A stretch of 64,000 bases of DNA. It comes from Yamagishiella unicocca (taxonomy: Eukaryota > Chlorophyta > Chlorophyceae > Chlamydomonadales > Volvocaceae). Position 1 is the first letter of the stretch, and each line of letters opens with the position of its first letter. The stretch lies in contig BDSL01000002.1 of the NCBI GenBank assembly GCA_003116995.1, forward strand, positions 890,001-954,000. The letters are read 5' to 3'. The position numbers and the translations under genes are program-made. This document shows positions 12,165 through 23,100 of the stretch, piece after piece. The notes below the pieces were generated by a model, which saw nothing but the letters and a program-made list of their open reading frames with translations, did not search any database and was not told where the DNA came from.

Positions 12165-15100
12165 ATGTTTGCTAAACTCACCGCCCTTGTGGGCGGTGGC
12201 TTTACGTTTCCATATGTGATAGAAGAACCTTATGACAGCGCTTGGGGGCAGTGGACGCATCATCGCGGCAAAACGAAGGACGACAGCTCGCCTGTTTCGA
12301 TCTTCCGCATCAGTGCCACAGATCCGAATGACCGGAAGCTAGTTTGCGCACGGAACGGCGTTAAGCGTCTAAAGATGGTGCGCTATCGAATGGGTTCGCG
12401 ACCAAAGGCCCCGCTAACATCCGCCCCTACTCGGATTCCATCGGCTTCTGGGATGCAGTCACAAAAGCGTAGTATAGAGCTTTCAGCCGCTGGCAGGCGG
12501 CCAGCGGTACCGCGCCTGCCTAACCGCCCGGTGCCCCAACCCGACGCCGCGTTCTCCCACCCCACTTCCGGTTTCTGTGTCGCAGCTGCGCCACCCCAAC
12601 ATCTTGGCGTACAAAGACAGCGCGGAGACGACTGAGAAAGGCGCCACGGTTGTCCTGCTGGTGACGGAGCCGGTGAAGCCGCTGAAGGACCTCCTGAAGG
12701 AGCTGGACCTGCAGGGACAGCACAGGTGCCTGGATTGGCGCGCAGCACGGCGGGGTGGTTGTGAGGACGGGCGGGGTGGCTGTGAGGACGGGCGGGGTGG
12801 TAGAACTGGGATTAACCCTGGCGGACCGCCAGCAGGGGTGCACCGGCGCTCTCATGTCGCCCAGCCGCCCGCCAGCGCTGCGATCCGTTTAGGCAGGGCG
12901 GGTGCGGCCACTCGGTTGCGGCACCCTGGTGTGGAGGCGCATCTGCAGGCGCCGGAGGAGGCTGGCAGGGGAGAGGGGGACTTGCAGCGGCGGCGGTGTT
13001 CAGCAGGCGGTGGCGGACTGCCGGACGGGCGCACCCTCCTCCTGGGCCCCTGCTGTGGGGGGTCGCCGCCTCCGCCGCCCCCTGCCCTCCCCCCCCCCTG
13101 GCGCTGGGCTCCTATGCCGCGGGGCCCACCAGGGGCGGTCGTGCGGGGCACCCAGCCGCGGGGCTCATCGCGCCACACGTCGTCAGCGACCCATGGGTCT
13201 CCGCCAACCCGCCCCAAGTGGGCACCCGCCACGCAGCCAGCCTCCACGCAGCCAGCCTCGAAGCCATGGATGGCTTCCGCACGCCGCTGGCTTTGCCTGG
13301 ACCCTGGAGTCAGTGATTGGAGGGGGGCACCGCGGTGTGCATGCTGAGGGGCGCCCCTGGTGGGCCCTATGGTGGGGTCCCGGCAGCCAACCCGGCCTCC
13401 CTCCCTCCCTCCCTCCCGGGCCTGGTTGCCTGGCTGCTGACCGCAGGGACGAGTACCTCGCCATGGGTATGCTGCACATCACCAACGCGGTCAGCTTCCT
13501 CAACAACGACTGCAAGCTGGTGGGCCGGGAGGGGGGTTGGAGGGGGCCGGGGGGGGGGGCAGGGAGCGGGCTGGGTGGGAGCTCGGAGGGGCCTGGGTTG
13601 GCGGATCCAAATGCGGATCTTGGTCAACCGGCCGCAAGCACCGCAACTCCTCGAGACAGTGGGGTTGTTGGCTCGGATGGCTCCGGGTTGGCTCCAGGGT
13701 GTGGGGGACACGGGCAGGGGCAGGGCGGGGGCAGTAGCTCGTCGAGTGAATGGGCCTAAAGTTTAGCAGCAGCGACTGCTGTAGCGGCACCGCATTGCAC
13801 GCCAGCCACGTGACCTGGTTCTGGAACCGTGGGCCCCCTCCCCTCCTTGATCCGCATCAGATCCACGGCAACATCTGCATGGCCGCCGTACTTGTGACGT
13901 CCTCCCTGGACTGGAAGCTGAGCGGCTTCGACCTGCTCAGCGAGCATGCGCTGCCGGCCGACCACTTGCTGCAGCACAGCAGCTGGATGGTGGGTCGGAG
14001 GGGGGAGGCGGGGGGGGCGTGAAAACCGTTGACACGAAAAAGACAGGATAGTGGGCGCATGGTCGGCGGACAGCGAGGATGTGGGCGCAGGGGGGGGGCA
14101 AGGTGCGCACTGGGAGGAGGGCGGAGGAAGGCTGGCAAGAGCTCAGCGGCACAGATGTCACCCGGGGCAGGGCGGCCACCCGTTGTAGGGTATTGTACTC
14201 CCGGTGCTGGGGTCTAGTGGGTGGGGTGGGGGATAGTGCCCCGGGGTTTTGCCCCCCTCTCAATCTCCCTCTCTAGCCAATCCTGGGTTTCCTCTCCCCT
14301 CCCCTCCCTGGACAGGTCGGCGCCCAGTTTAAGGCCGCCGAGCTGGCTCGCTGCGAGTGGTCGGTCATCCAGCAGGGCCCCCCCTGGGCGGTGGACGCGT
14401 GGGGGCTGGGATGCGTGACGCAGGAGGTGTTCAGCTGTACGGAGATGGCGAGCGTGGAGAACCTCAGGTATTGGTGGGGGAGGGGAGGGGAACGGGGGGA
14501 CAGGGGGGTACATGACATAGGAAAGGGGGGAGGGAGGCGCACAGACAGGGGGGGGGCGACATGGTGACATGGTGCGCAGCGACCTCGGGAGAGGTGACGA
14601 TGAGGGCGCCCGGGGGGGTTGTATAAGCGCCCGGGGGGGGCCAGGAAGGAGCCTGGAGGGGACGAAGAGGGGAGTCGGGTGGGTGCACCGGTGTTGGCTA
14701 ACGTCCTGGGAGCAGGGGCGGGGTCGGTGCGGGCAGTGGGGGGCCGGTGGGAGGGGGGTCGGTGAGGGCAGTGGGGTGGCGGTGGGGCGGTGGCGGGGAC
14801 CCGCTAGTCGTAGGGAGTGAGGCCACCTCGGTCGCGACCCGCTGCAGCTCTCAGCACCCCCTCTCCGTCCCCTCCCGCTCCCCCTCCCCTCTCCAGGCAC
14901 ACGGACCACATCCCCCCCGCACTGCTGCAGGACTACCAAAAGCTGCTGAGCTCCGCCCCCGCCCGGCGGCTCAACCCCGCCAAGGTGGCGCAGTCCCGCT
15001 TCCTCAACAACCGGCTGGTGGAGGTGGTGGCGTTCATGGAGAACATTTCCGTCAAGGACAGCGTGGAGAAGGTGCGGAGGGGAGGGGAAGAATAGGGGAG

Positions 15101-18100
15101 AATTGGGGAGAGGGGAGAATTGGGGAGAGGGGAGAATTGGGGAGGCGAGGGGGGGAAGGAGAGGGGAGGGGAGGGGTTTGGCGGCGGCGCCCAGCTGTCC
15201 TTATTCCTGACGCGGCAACACCATTCAACCCACCCCCCGGGTTGCACAGGTGACGCCTGCCAGGTGCGGGAGCGGCCCCCCTGGACCCCCTCCTGCCCCG
15301 TGGCCCTATGGACCCCTCCACACGCCCAGTGACCCGGTCCCTTTCCGCTGTCGTGCCGCTACCCCCCGGCCCCCCTTTCACTCCTCCCGCACGCGCCCCC
15401 TGGCCGCAGGAGTCGTTCTTCCGCCGCCTGCCCTCCCTCCTGCCCGCCATCCCCGCCCCTGTGGCAGTAGGCAAGCTGCTGCCGCTGCTGTCCTCCGCAC
15501 TGGAGTTCGGCGGCGCCCCCCCGCTGGCGGTGTCGTCCCTCATGGTGATCGGCGGCCACCTGGAGGGGGAGGAGTTCAACCGCAGGGTGGTGCCTTGCCT
15601 GTCGAAGCTATTCGCGTCCGCCGGTGGGTCGGTGCGCGGTCCCCCGCCATAAAGGCGGTCCGGGGGGCGGCGGGTCGGTCCGGGGGGGGGCCTGCGGCAG
15701 GAGAGGGGGCGACAGCTCCTCACGGAAGGCTGCGGGGTGTCGCTGGTGTGGGCGCGGTGGTTGTGCTGGCGGGTGGTTGGCCGCCAGCACGCGGCCCAGT
15801 GCGCCACCGGACACGGACGGCAGATGGGGGCCCCGGGCGGCGGGAGTGATGAAGAAGGGAAACTTAGGCGTGCTGCGGGTGGCATGATATGAATGACGCC
15901 GTGCTGTGGGTGGCATGCGTGTGGTGCATCACTCCTCCCCTCCCCTCTCACACCCCTCCTCCCCTTCCCTCTCACATCCCGCTTCTTCAGACCGGGGTCT
16001 GCGCCGCTCGCTGCTGGAGTCCATCGACCAGTACTCGCAGCACCTGACCACCGCCGTCATCGAGGACCAGATCTACCCGCAGCTGCAGACCGGCTTCACG
16101 GACACCCACGCCTACATCCGCGAGCTAACGCTCAAGTCCATGCTGGTGCTGGCGCCCAAGATGTCCAACAAGACGCTGGTGTCGTCGGTGCTCAAGCACC
16201 TGTCCAAGCTGCAGGTCCGTGTGTGGGCCGCGGGAGCGAAGCGACAAGCGTCGAGAGAGAAGGGCCACAAATGCGGATTCGTGTCGGCGGTGGAGGGGAG
16301 GAGCAGCCGCCCCCACCCCCACCTCCCGCCCTCCGCCCCGCACCCCATATCCCGCAAATCAAGGCTCCCAAACCCGGACTCGGACACGGTACAGCCCGTG
16401 GGTCTCCTTTTTATGCCGCTGCCGCCCCCAATCACACAACCCCCCAGCCGCCTCACCGGTGTTTTTTGCCCCCCCCCCCGGCCCCCTCACCACCCTTCCC
16501 TGGAGCAGGTCGACGAGGAGCCCTCCATCCGCGCCAACACCACCGTGCTCCTGGGCAGCATCGCCTCGTTCCTGGGGGACTCCACTTGCCGCCGAGTGCT
16601 GCTCAACGCCTTCACGCGCGCACTCAAGGACGGCTTCCCGCCCGCCCGCATTGCAGGGGTGCGGGCGCTGGCGGCCACCAAGCAGTACTACTCGGCTGGT
16701 GGGTCGGTCAGCGGGCGCCGCAGGGGCAAAACCCACACCCCCCTCATCCCCGCCTCTTCCTCGAAACATCCCCGCCGGTTTGTCGGCCGTGGATTCGCGA
16801 ATGTATTTTTACCCCTACATCCCCCCCGACCCCTCAAACCACCCAACCGCTTCCCGCGGTGACTGCCGTACCGTTACCTTACAGCGCGTATCCTCGAAAC
16901 TGCTGGGTGCTCACGCGGGTTGGTTGTTTCGAACTAACTGTAACTGCAACAGCCAGCCAGCGGTTGGTTATGATTCATCCTGCTGAAACTGCTTGGTTTG
17001 TGATTCGCAGAGGATGTGGCGGTCCGGCTGCTGCCTGCCGTGTGCCCTCTGGCTATGGACCCCATTGCGGAGGTGCGGGGCGGCTCGCTGCTGTGCCTGG
17101 ACACGTTCGTCAAGATGCTGAAGGATGAAGAGGAAGTGCGCCGGAGCAAGGAGACGGCCGCGGCGGAGGGCGCGGGAGCCATGGGTAGCGGGCAGATGGC
17201 CGGCGGCGCCGGCGGCGCGGCGTCGTACTTCGTGGGACAGGCGCCAGCGATGTTGGGAGCGACCAGCAGCATGCTGACGTGGGCGGTGTCCGGCCTGATG
17301 AACACGGTCGGCGGATCGGCGCCACCGACACCGGCGGCGGCGCCAGTGCCGGCGGCGGCGGCCGCGGTGAGCAGCCCGAAGGGGGCAGCGGCGGCGCCGC
17401 CGCGTGCCAGCGAGGGGCGAGGGGCGGGTGGAGCAGCGGCGGCAGCGGCGGCGGCCCCCAAGGCGGCAGCGGGCGGCGACGGCTGGGAGGACGACGACGA
17501 GGCCTTCGAGGTGCGGCGGCAGCTAGGAACGGGAAGGGAGCGAAGGGGGTGCCTCAGGCTGGGATGTCCTTGTTGCGCTGCTCCGCTTGTTGGCGCTGCG
17601 TGCAGCCCGTGATTCCAGCCCACCTGATTGGCGTGCTTTATCAGCTCGCTGAACAAGCAAGGGCCCTGCACCCACCACCACACGGGCCGCCCACCACCAC
17701 CACCACCACCGTCTTTCGTATCCTCACCCAAGTTCTCCAGCATGCATTTCGAAACGTTTTTCCTAAACGGCTTTTTCTCGCATCCACTGGTCTTCCTCAA
17801 AACCACCACCATCTCAACAACCCGCCCTTCCTCCCCCTCCAGGTGGACGAGACGGAGGTAGCCGCCAGGTCCCGCTTCGCCTCCAAATCGTCCACTGCCG
17901 CCAGCCGGCCGGCCCCACCCTCACGCACCCCGGCGGCAGCGCCAGCGGTCACGGCGGGACGGACCGGCAGCGGCGGCGGCAGCGGCCGTTTCTCGGCTCC
18001 GGAACCCGATGAGGCGCTGGCGGCGGCGGCGTCCGGCGGCGGCGGTTGGGGCAACGACCTCGACGAGGCTGACATATGGGAGGACATGGCTAAAGGAGCC

Positions 18101-18331
18101 AAGCCCAAGCCAGGGCCCGCCGCGGCGGCGCCGGCGCAGCGGCCCGCGGCGGCGGGAGCAGCGGCGGCGCGGCGGGTGGCGAGCACGGCGGTCAGAGCCT
18201 CAGGTGAAGGTGGCGCCGTCAAGTCAAAGCTGGGGGCGATGAAGCTGGGGGCGACCAAGGTGGGGGCTGCGGCCGGTGCGGGGGGCTCCAAGAGCAACCT
18301 GGCTGGCAGCGATGACCCGGACAACTGGTAG
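12165..18331 (+). CDS. SCYL1: SCY1-like pseudokinase with HEAT repeats
   Basis: Eleven exons (12165-12377, 12586-12725, 13447-13519, 13861-13989, 14316-14467, 14897-15071, 15410-15623, 15991-16214, 16509-16698, 17011-17510, 17843-18331) join into 832 residues; human SCYL1 has 808. The N-terminal kinase-like domain has SPVSIFRI, VKRLKM-LRHPNILAY, HITNAVSFLNNDCKL-IHGNI and WAVDAWGLGCVTQEVF. The catalytic HRD and DFG motifs are missing, so it is a pseudokinase. Exons 7-10 encode the HEAT solenoid (DQIYPQLQTGFTDTHAYIREL, PSIRANTTVLLGSIASFL, PARIAGVRALAAT). The C-terminus is Ala/Gly-rich with acidic Trp motifs (GWEDDDEAFE, GGWGNDLDEADIWED). Relatives bind COPI at the ER-Golgi interface, and yeast Cex1 also handles tRNA export. 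Introns hold repeats A2, B1 and C1 and a 21-bp minisatellite. It is convergent with MON2. Confidence 0.92.
12751..12800. repeat. 21-bp minisatellite, about 2.4 copies, SCYL1 intron 2
   Basis: Units contain CGGGGTGG and TGTGAGGACGGG. The array begins 25 bp after the 5' splice site at 12726. Confidence 0.85.
14015..14075 (+). repeat. Intron repeat, family B (copy B1)
   Basis: In SCYL1 intron 4. Reads GGCGTGAAAACCGTTGACAC, then GACAGGATAGTGGGCGCATG. It begins about 25-30 bp after the donor at 13990. Confidence 0.65.
15092..15152. repeat. 17-bp tandem repeat, about 3 copies, SCYL1 intron 6
   Basis: Repeats of GGGGAGAATTGGGGAGA near the 5' end of the intron between exons 6 and 7. Confidence 0.75.
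16762..16812 (+). repeat. Intron repeat, family C (copy C1)
   Basis: In SCYL1 intron 9. It shares TTTGTCGGCCGTGGATTCGC and a following GAATGTA with copies in MON2 and in the TIM-barrel gene. Confidence 0.65.
17731..17803 (+). repeat. Intron repeat, family A (copy A2)
   Basis: In SCYL1 intron 10. Reads CTCCAGCATGCATTTCGAAA, TCCTAAACGGCTTTTTCTCG, CATCCACTGGTCTTCCTC. The CTTCCTC end faces the downstream exon, 39 bp from the 3' splice site. Confidence 0.75.
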
Positions 18332-18599
18332 GGTTCTGGCGGCCAACACAGGAGCAGCCCGATGAACGACGCGGCGGCAGCGGCTTCAGGCAGCGGTTTG
18401 CAGGCGTGGTAGGGTGGAGTGCGCTGGTGGAGGGTGCGGGGGCAGGTGGCGGAGCGCGCGCAGGGGGGGCGTGTCGGCGGGTGAGAGAGGGCCGGTAGCG
18501 GGTGGGGCGGCCGCAACTGTGCTTGTGGGGGTGGAGAGGCTCGGCTGCCGGCTGTCAGCGCGCGGCTGCCGGGGTGGGGAGGGGGGCCGGTGCAGCGGG

Positions 18600-18728
18600 G
18601 GGGTGGTGGAGTGGTGGGTGGTGCAGCGGGGAGAGGGGGGTGCAGCGGGGGTGGTGGAGTGGTGGGTGGTGCAGCGGGGAGAGGGGGGTGCAGCGGGGGT
18701 GGTGGAGTGGTGGGTGGTGCAGCGGGTG
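18600..18728. repeat. 48-bp tandem repeat, about 2.7 copies
   Basis: Copies of GTGGTGGAGTGGTGGGTGG start at 18603, 18651 and 18699, so the period is 48 bp. It lies downstream of the SCYL1 stop. Confidence 0.85.
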
Positions 18729-19644
18729 CCAGGAGGTCCGGGAAGGGACTCCTAGGCTGACGTGGACACTTGACGCCGATGAGCAAGGCTCCGTCCCCAC
18801 CAGGGACCTGGGGTCTGACTGATGACGTAACAAGCGACCGGAGACCGGCGCCCCGTGCTTCTCACCACCATGCCATGATGGAGCCGGGGATGCCGGGTGC
18901 AAGCAAAGCACTGCTCCGGCATCTTGGACGTGTCCGCTGTCGGCTGCCAACAGCCTCGCGTTGCATCGCAGAGAGTCGAGAGTCCAATTGCCGAGATCGG
19001 CAGCAGCAAAGATCTCGCTGGTCTCCGACCTCAGCCGCGCGGATCACACCTCGGCACCTCGGACGGCGGTGACGCGCTTGCGCTGACGGATCATTGCCGG
19101 CTGGGGAAACGCTAAATGGCACAGGTCCGGTGCACGTCATTTCCACCTGGCCGGACGGCCCCCCGCTGGCTCGGGGATGCCAGGTGACGTTGAAGCAACA
19201 CGGGGCAAGGTGCCCCTTACGGTTTCAGTGGCTGGAGCAGGGGGACCTAGATGGCACATGAGTCCAGCAGATACCGTCATCTGGCCATCGTGCCGCTTCC
19301 AGCACTCAGCGCCGCAGCCACAGCGTCACGCCAACTGCTTCCACCACAACAGATACATTTCAAACTTAAATCCTTTAGATCCCCTAAATCCACAGCGAAC
19401 CCCCATACCATCCAAGTAGGCGCAACCATGACGTCCCCCGCGTCCTTTGCTATCGGGTGCCCTATGTCCCACCGCCGTCGCCGGAGTCCATGGTTTGCAC
19501 ACGAGTCGTGGCCCCCGTCATGACCCAAGGGTCACACCCCTCGCTGTTCCGTGCGGATGCATCGTCACCGTACGCCGCTGACCCCCATAGGGCCCGTCGG
19601 GCGGATCCTCCTCCACAGGGTGTCCTATCCAGGACGAGGCTGCA

Positions 19645-19752
19645 CCCCGGAAGATACGACACACACGCATACACACATGTCAGCCCGGAAGATACGACAC
19701 ACAAACACATGTCAACCCGGAAGATACGACACACAAACACATGTCAACCAAC
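19645..19752. repeat. Tandem repeat of about 32-38 bp, 3 copies
   Basis: Each unit starts CCCGGAAGATACGACACAC and ends with ACATGTCA. The first copy carries a short extra ACACGCAT stretch. Confidence 0.8.
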
Positions 19753-20150
19753 ACGTCCATCCGCTAGCCCGTTGTTCGGAATGCAAACGCAGCCCCCTCG
19801 CGCAACAGACGTACAAAAACCACAAGACGGTATACACCGAGCGCACGGCTCGCCTGCCACGCACCCCCCGGGGGAGTTAGGGTATCTCCCTCTTGCCGCT
19901 CCTCGTCCATGCCACGACGAACGACACGCGATACCATGCTGGAAGTCACCCGCAAAACAAAACTGCCGCGGCATGCACACGTCGCGGCTCAAGCCGGGTA
20001 TGACGTACGCGATCTCCGCCTACGCTACGATCTCCCCACACCCGCGAAATGCAGCCGCCGTCCTATTGCACAGTCCTCCCTAGCTGACGTCTGGTTGAGC
20101 GTCACGCAACCACCAGCTAGGTCGCTACCTCCGCAGCTACAGCCGCAGAG

Positions 20151-23100
20151 CTACGGCGCCGCACACAGCCCCATGCCCCCGCCCAGTGCCGCCAGCATGC
20201 CCTGCACCGCCGCCCGCATGGCCGGATCCGAGCTGCCAATGCACTCGCACAGCACGCCGTACAACGCCACCAGGTGCGGCTGCTCCTTGACCCACTGCTG
20301 CTTACCCGACAGTGCCGCCACGCCGCCGACCGCCCCCAGCGCCGCCCCCGCGCCCGCGTTCACGGATACGTTCCGCATCAGCGGCGGCGGTGCCCTGCCA
20401 TCCGGCGGCAAGCTGCCCCCGCCCGCACTGCCGCTTCCGGTCGCAGTGAGGCGCTTCGGCGACGGCAGGACGGAGGCCGAGGTCACGCCGTTGCCGCCGG
20501 TGCCCGCAGCGGCCGCCATGGCGGACGACAGCAGCGCGCCCGTGCTGCTGTAGGTGCGTGAGAAGAACGACGAGCCGGAGGCGCGACCCGTGGGTCCGTT
20601 GGAGAAGGACAGGTCGCCGGCCATCGAGCCCCCGCCTCCGCCGCCGGCCGTAGGGCTGACGAGGACGTCGAAGCCGCTGCTGCTGCGCCGCGACAGTGCC
20701 GGCGGGCTGAGGAGCAGCCCGGATACCGAGCCGCCGCCGAAGCTGGAGCCGGCTGCTGCATGGGCGGCCGCAGGCGGGGCGATGGACGAGGCCGCAGCGG
20801 CTGCGGCGGCTGCCGCCAGGGAGGGCGGCGGCATGGCGGCCTGCGCCCGCACCGCCCGCGATACCTCCACCCAGAAACGTAGGTGCGGTCGGGAGGGCAG
20901 CAGCGCGTCCGTGACGACGGGCAGGACCCGCAGCTGCAGCAGCAGCTCCAACACATGGCGCGCCTTGTCGTGCAGGGCGGACGGGACGGCGGGCGGAGGC
21001 GCCGGCGGCAGCGGGCGCAGCGGCGTCAGCGCCAGCGGCAGGGCCGCGGAGGCGGCTCCGCCGCCGCCGTCGGCTCCGCCGCCTCCGTTGTCCCGGTCAT
21101 CGGCAGTGGATGCGGCTGCGGAGACGGGGGGCGAGGGGGAGACCGTGCCCGTCCCGGCGGTCCGCGAGCATTGCTCCGCTGCAATGTAGTCGGTGAGGAT
21201 GGCCTCACAGCGCGACACGAACACGGGCAGCGCCAGCTGTGCGACCTGCGGGAGGGAGGAGGAGGATGGCCGCGGGTGGGCACACCAAGAGGAGCGAAAA
21301 AACCTAGGAAAAAACGTACGAAGGAAAGATCGCGAACACGAAGAAGGGGCCGTGTGTTCTTGACGGGACGGGGGGGCCTCTCTCAGCATACTGCCCCAGT
21401 ACTCCAACCTCAAGCTAGTACCGGTAACCGGTTCTTTCCTAACCCCACCTCAAGCTGCGACTTGGCGGCGAGCTGAGGGTCGCGGCCGTCCAGCTCCTGC
21501 CGCTCCTGGCCCCGGCTGCACAGGACGTAGAGCTTGTTTAGGCACACGTGGCTGAGCCGGTTGCTGGCGGGGAGGGACGACTCGTCGTACGGCGCTCCGC
21601 CGCCGGGTCCCGCTGCGGCGCCGATGCCGGCGGTGGCGGGCGCCGCGGCGGAGGCTGAGCCTGAGTCCAGGACCTCCACCAGGGCTCGCCGCATCTGGGC
21701 GGGTGGCAGGGAGGGAAGGGGGCGAGAGGGGGGGGGAGGGCGGGAGGAGGGCCGTTCAGCCTCTCCCTACGTGTAGCATTGATCTCAGGCATTCCTTTAA
21801 GCGATTGCTGCGGTGGTATTTGCAGAGGTTATGACGGGAAAATGGTGCGTGCAGCTATTGGAGCTCCTCAGCTTTTCTTTGTGGAGTAGGGTGGCGCCGC
21901 CGCCGCCCTCGCGCGTCCGCGCTTCCCCCCCTCTCCCCTCCCCCCGCCCGCCCGCCCCCCCGCAGTGAAAAAACCCGCAAGTCATCCGCACCTCGATGGG
22001 CGCGTGCTGGCACGACATGAGGACGGTTTCGGAGAGGCAATCTAGTACGGCAGTCGTGATCTCCAGGTCGGCAGCCACCTGCTCTGGGGATAGCTGCTGC
22101 GCGGAGGCGCCGTCAGCGGGCGCGGGGCCACTACCGGCCGAGGCGCTCATGCGGCGGAAGTACCCGGGGGTCGGGGGCCCGGTGGAGGCGCCGGTGGCAG
22201 CAGCCGCGAGGGCGATGATCAGCCCCTGCTGCACCTCCGCCGGGGGCTGCTGCAGCGGCGGCATGTTGGTGGCCTGAAAGAACATCTGGAAGGAGCGGGC
22301 TAGTGCGGGCCAGGTAGAGTGCGGCACCTGCTGCTGGTGCTGCTGGTGCTGGTGGCCCTGCGGAGAGGGCGGGAAGAGCGGCGACGAAGACAACGACCTC
22401 ACGAGGGTAAGGCCAAGTGGGCGAAGCGAAGAGGATGAAGCCGGACGTAATTTCCCACATGGGTGTAAGACATGTAGCTTTATGATATTCCGTGTGGCCA
22501 TTAGCCCGGTATCCGTGGAACCAGCACCAGGCAAACCTCAGGCTGCACACCGCACTCGCCCGACTGCTCCCCCTCCCCACCTGGCTCTTCTGTAACCCCA
22601 CCTGGCTCTTCTGTGACCCCACCTGGCTCTTCTGTAACCCCACCTGGCTCTTCTGTAACCCCACCTGGCTCTTCTGTAACCCCACCTGGCTCTTCTGTAA
22701 CCCCACCTGGCTCTTCTGTAACCCCACCTGGCTCTTCTGTAACCCCACCTGGCTCTTCTGTAACCCCACCTGGCTCTTCTGTAACCCCACCTGGCTCTTC
22801 TGTAACCCCACCTGGCTCTTCTGTAACCCCACCTGGCTCTTCTGTAACCCCACCTGGCTCTTCTGTAACCCCACCTGGCTCTTCTGTAACCCCACCTGGC
22901 TCTTCTGTAACCCCACCTGGCTCTTCTGTAACCCCACCTGGCTCTTCTGTAACCCCACCTGGCTCTTCTGTAACCCCACCTGGCTCTTCTGTAACCCCAC
23001 CTGGCTCTTCTGTAACCCCACCTGGCTCTTCTGTAACCCCACCTGGCTCTTCTGTAACCCCACCTGGCTCTTCTGTAACCCCACCTGGCTCTTCTGTAAC

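Larger units (their letters stand above)
18332..20150. other. Convergent intergenic region SCYL1 / MON2
   Basis: No gene is supported. It contains the two 3' UTRs, a 48-bp tandem repeat at about 18600-18725 and a 32-bp-type repeat at about 19645-19750. Open frames across it lack motifs. Confidence 0.55.
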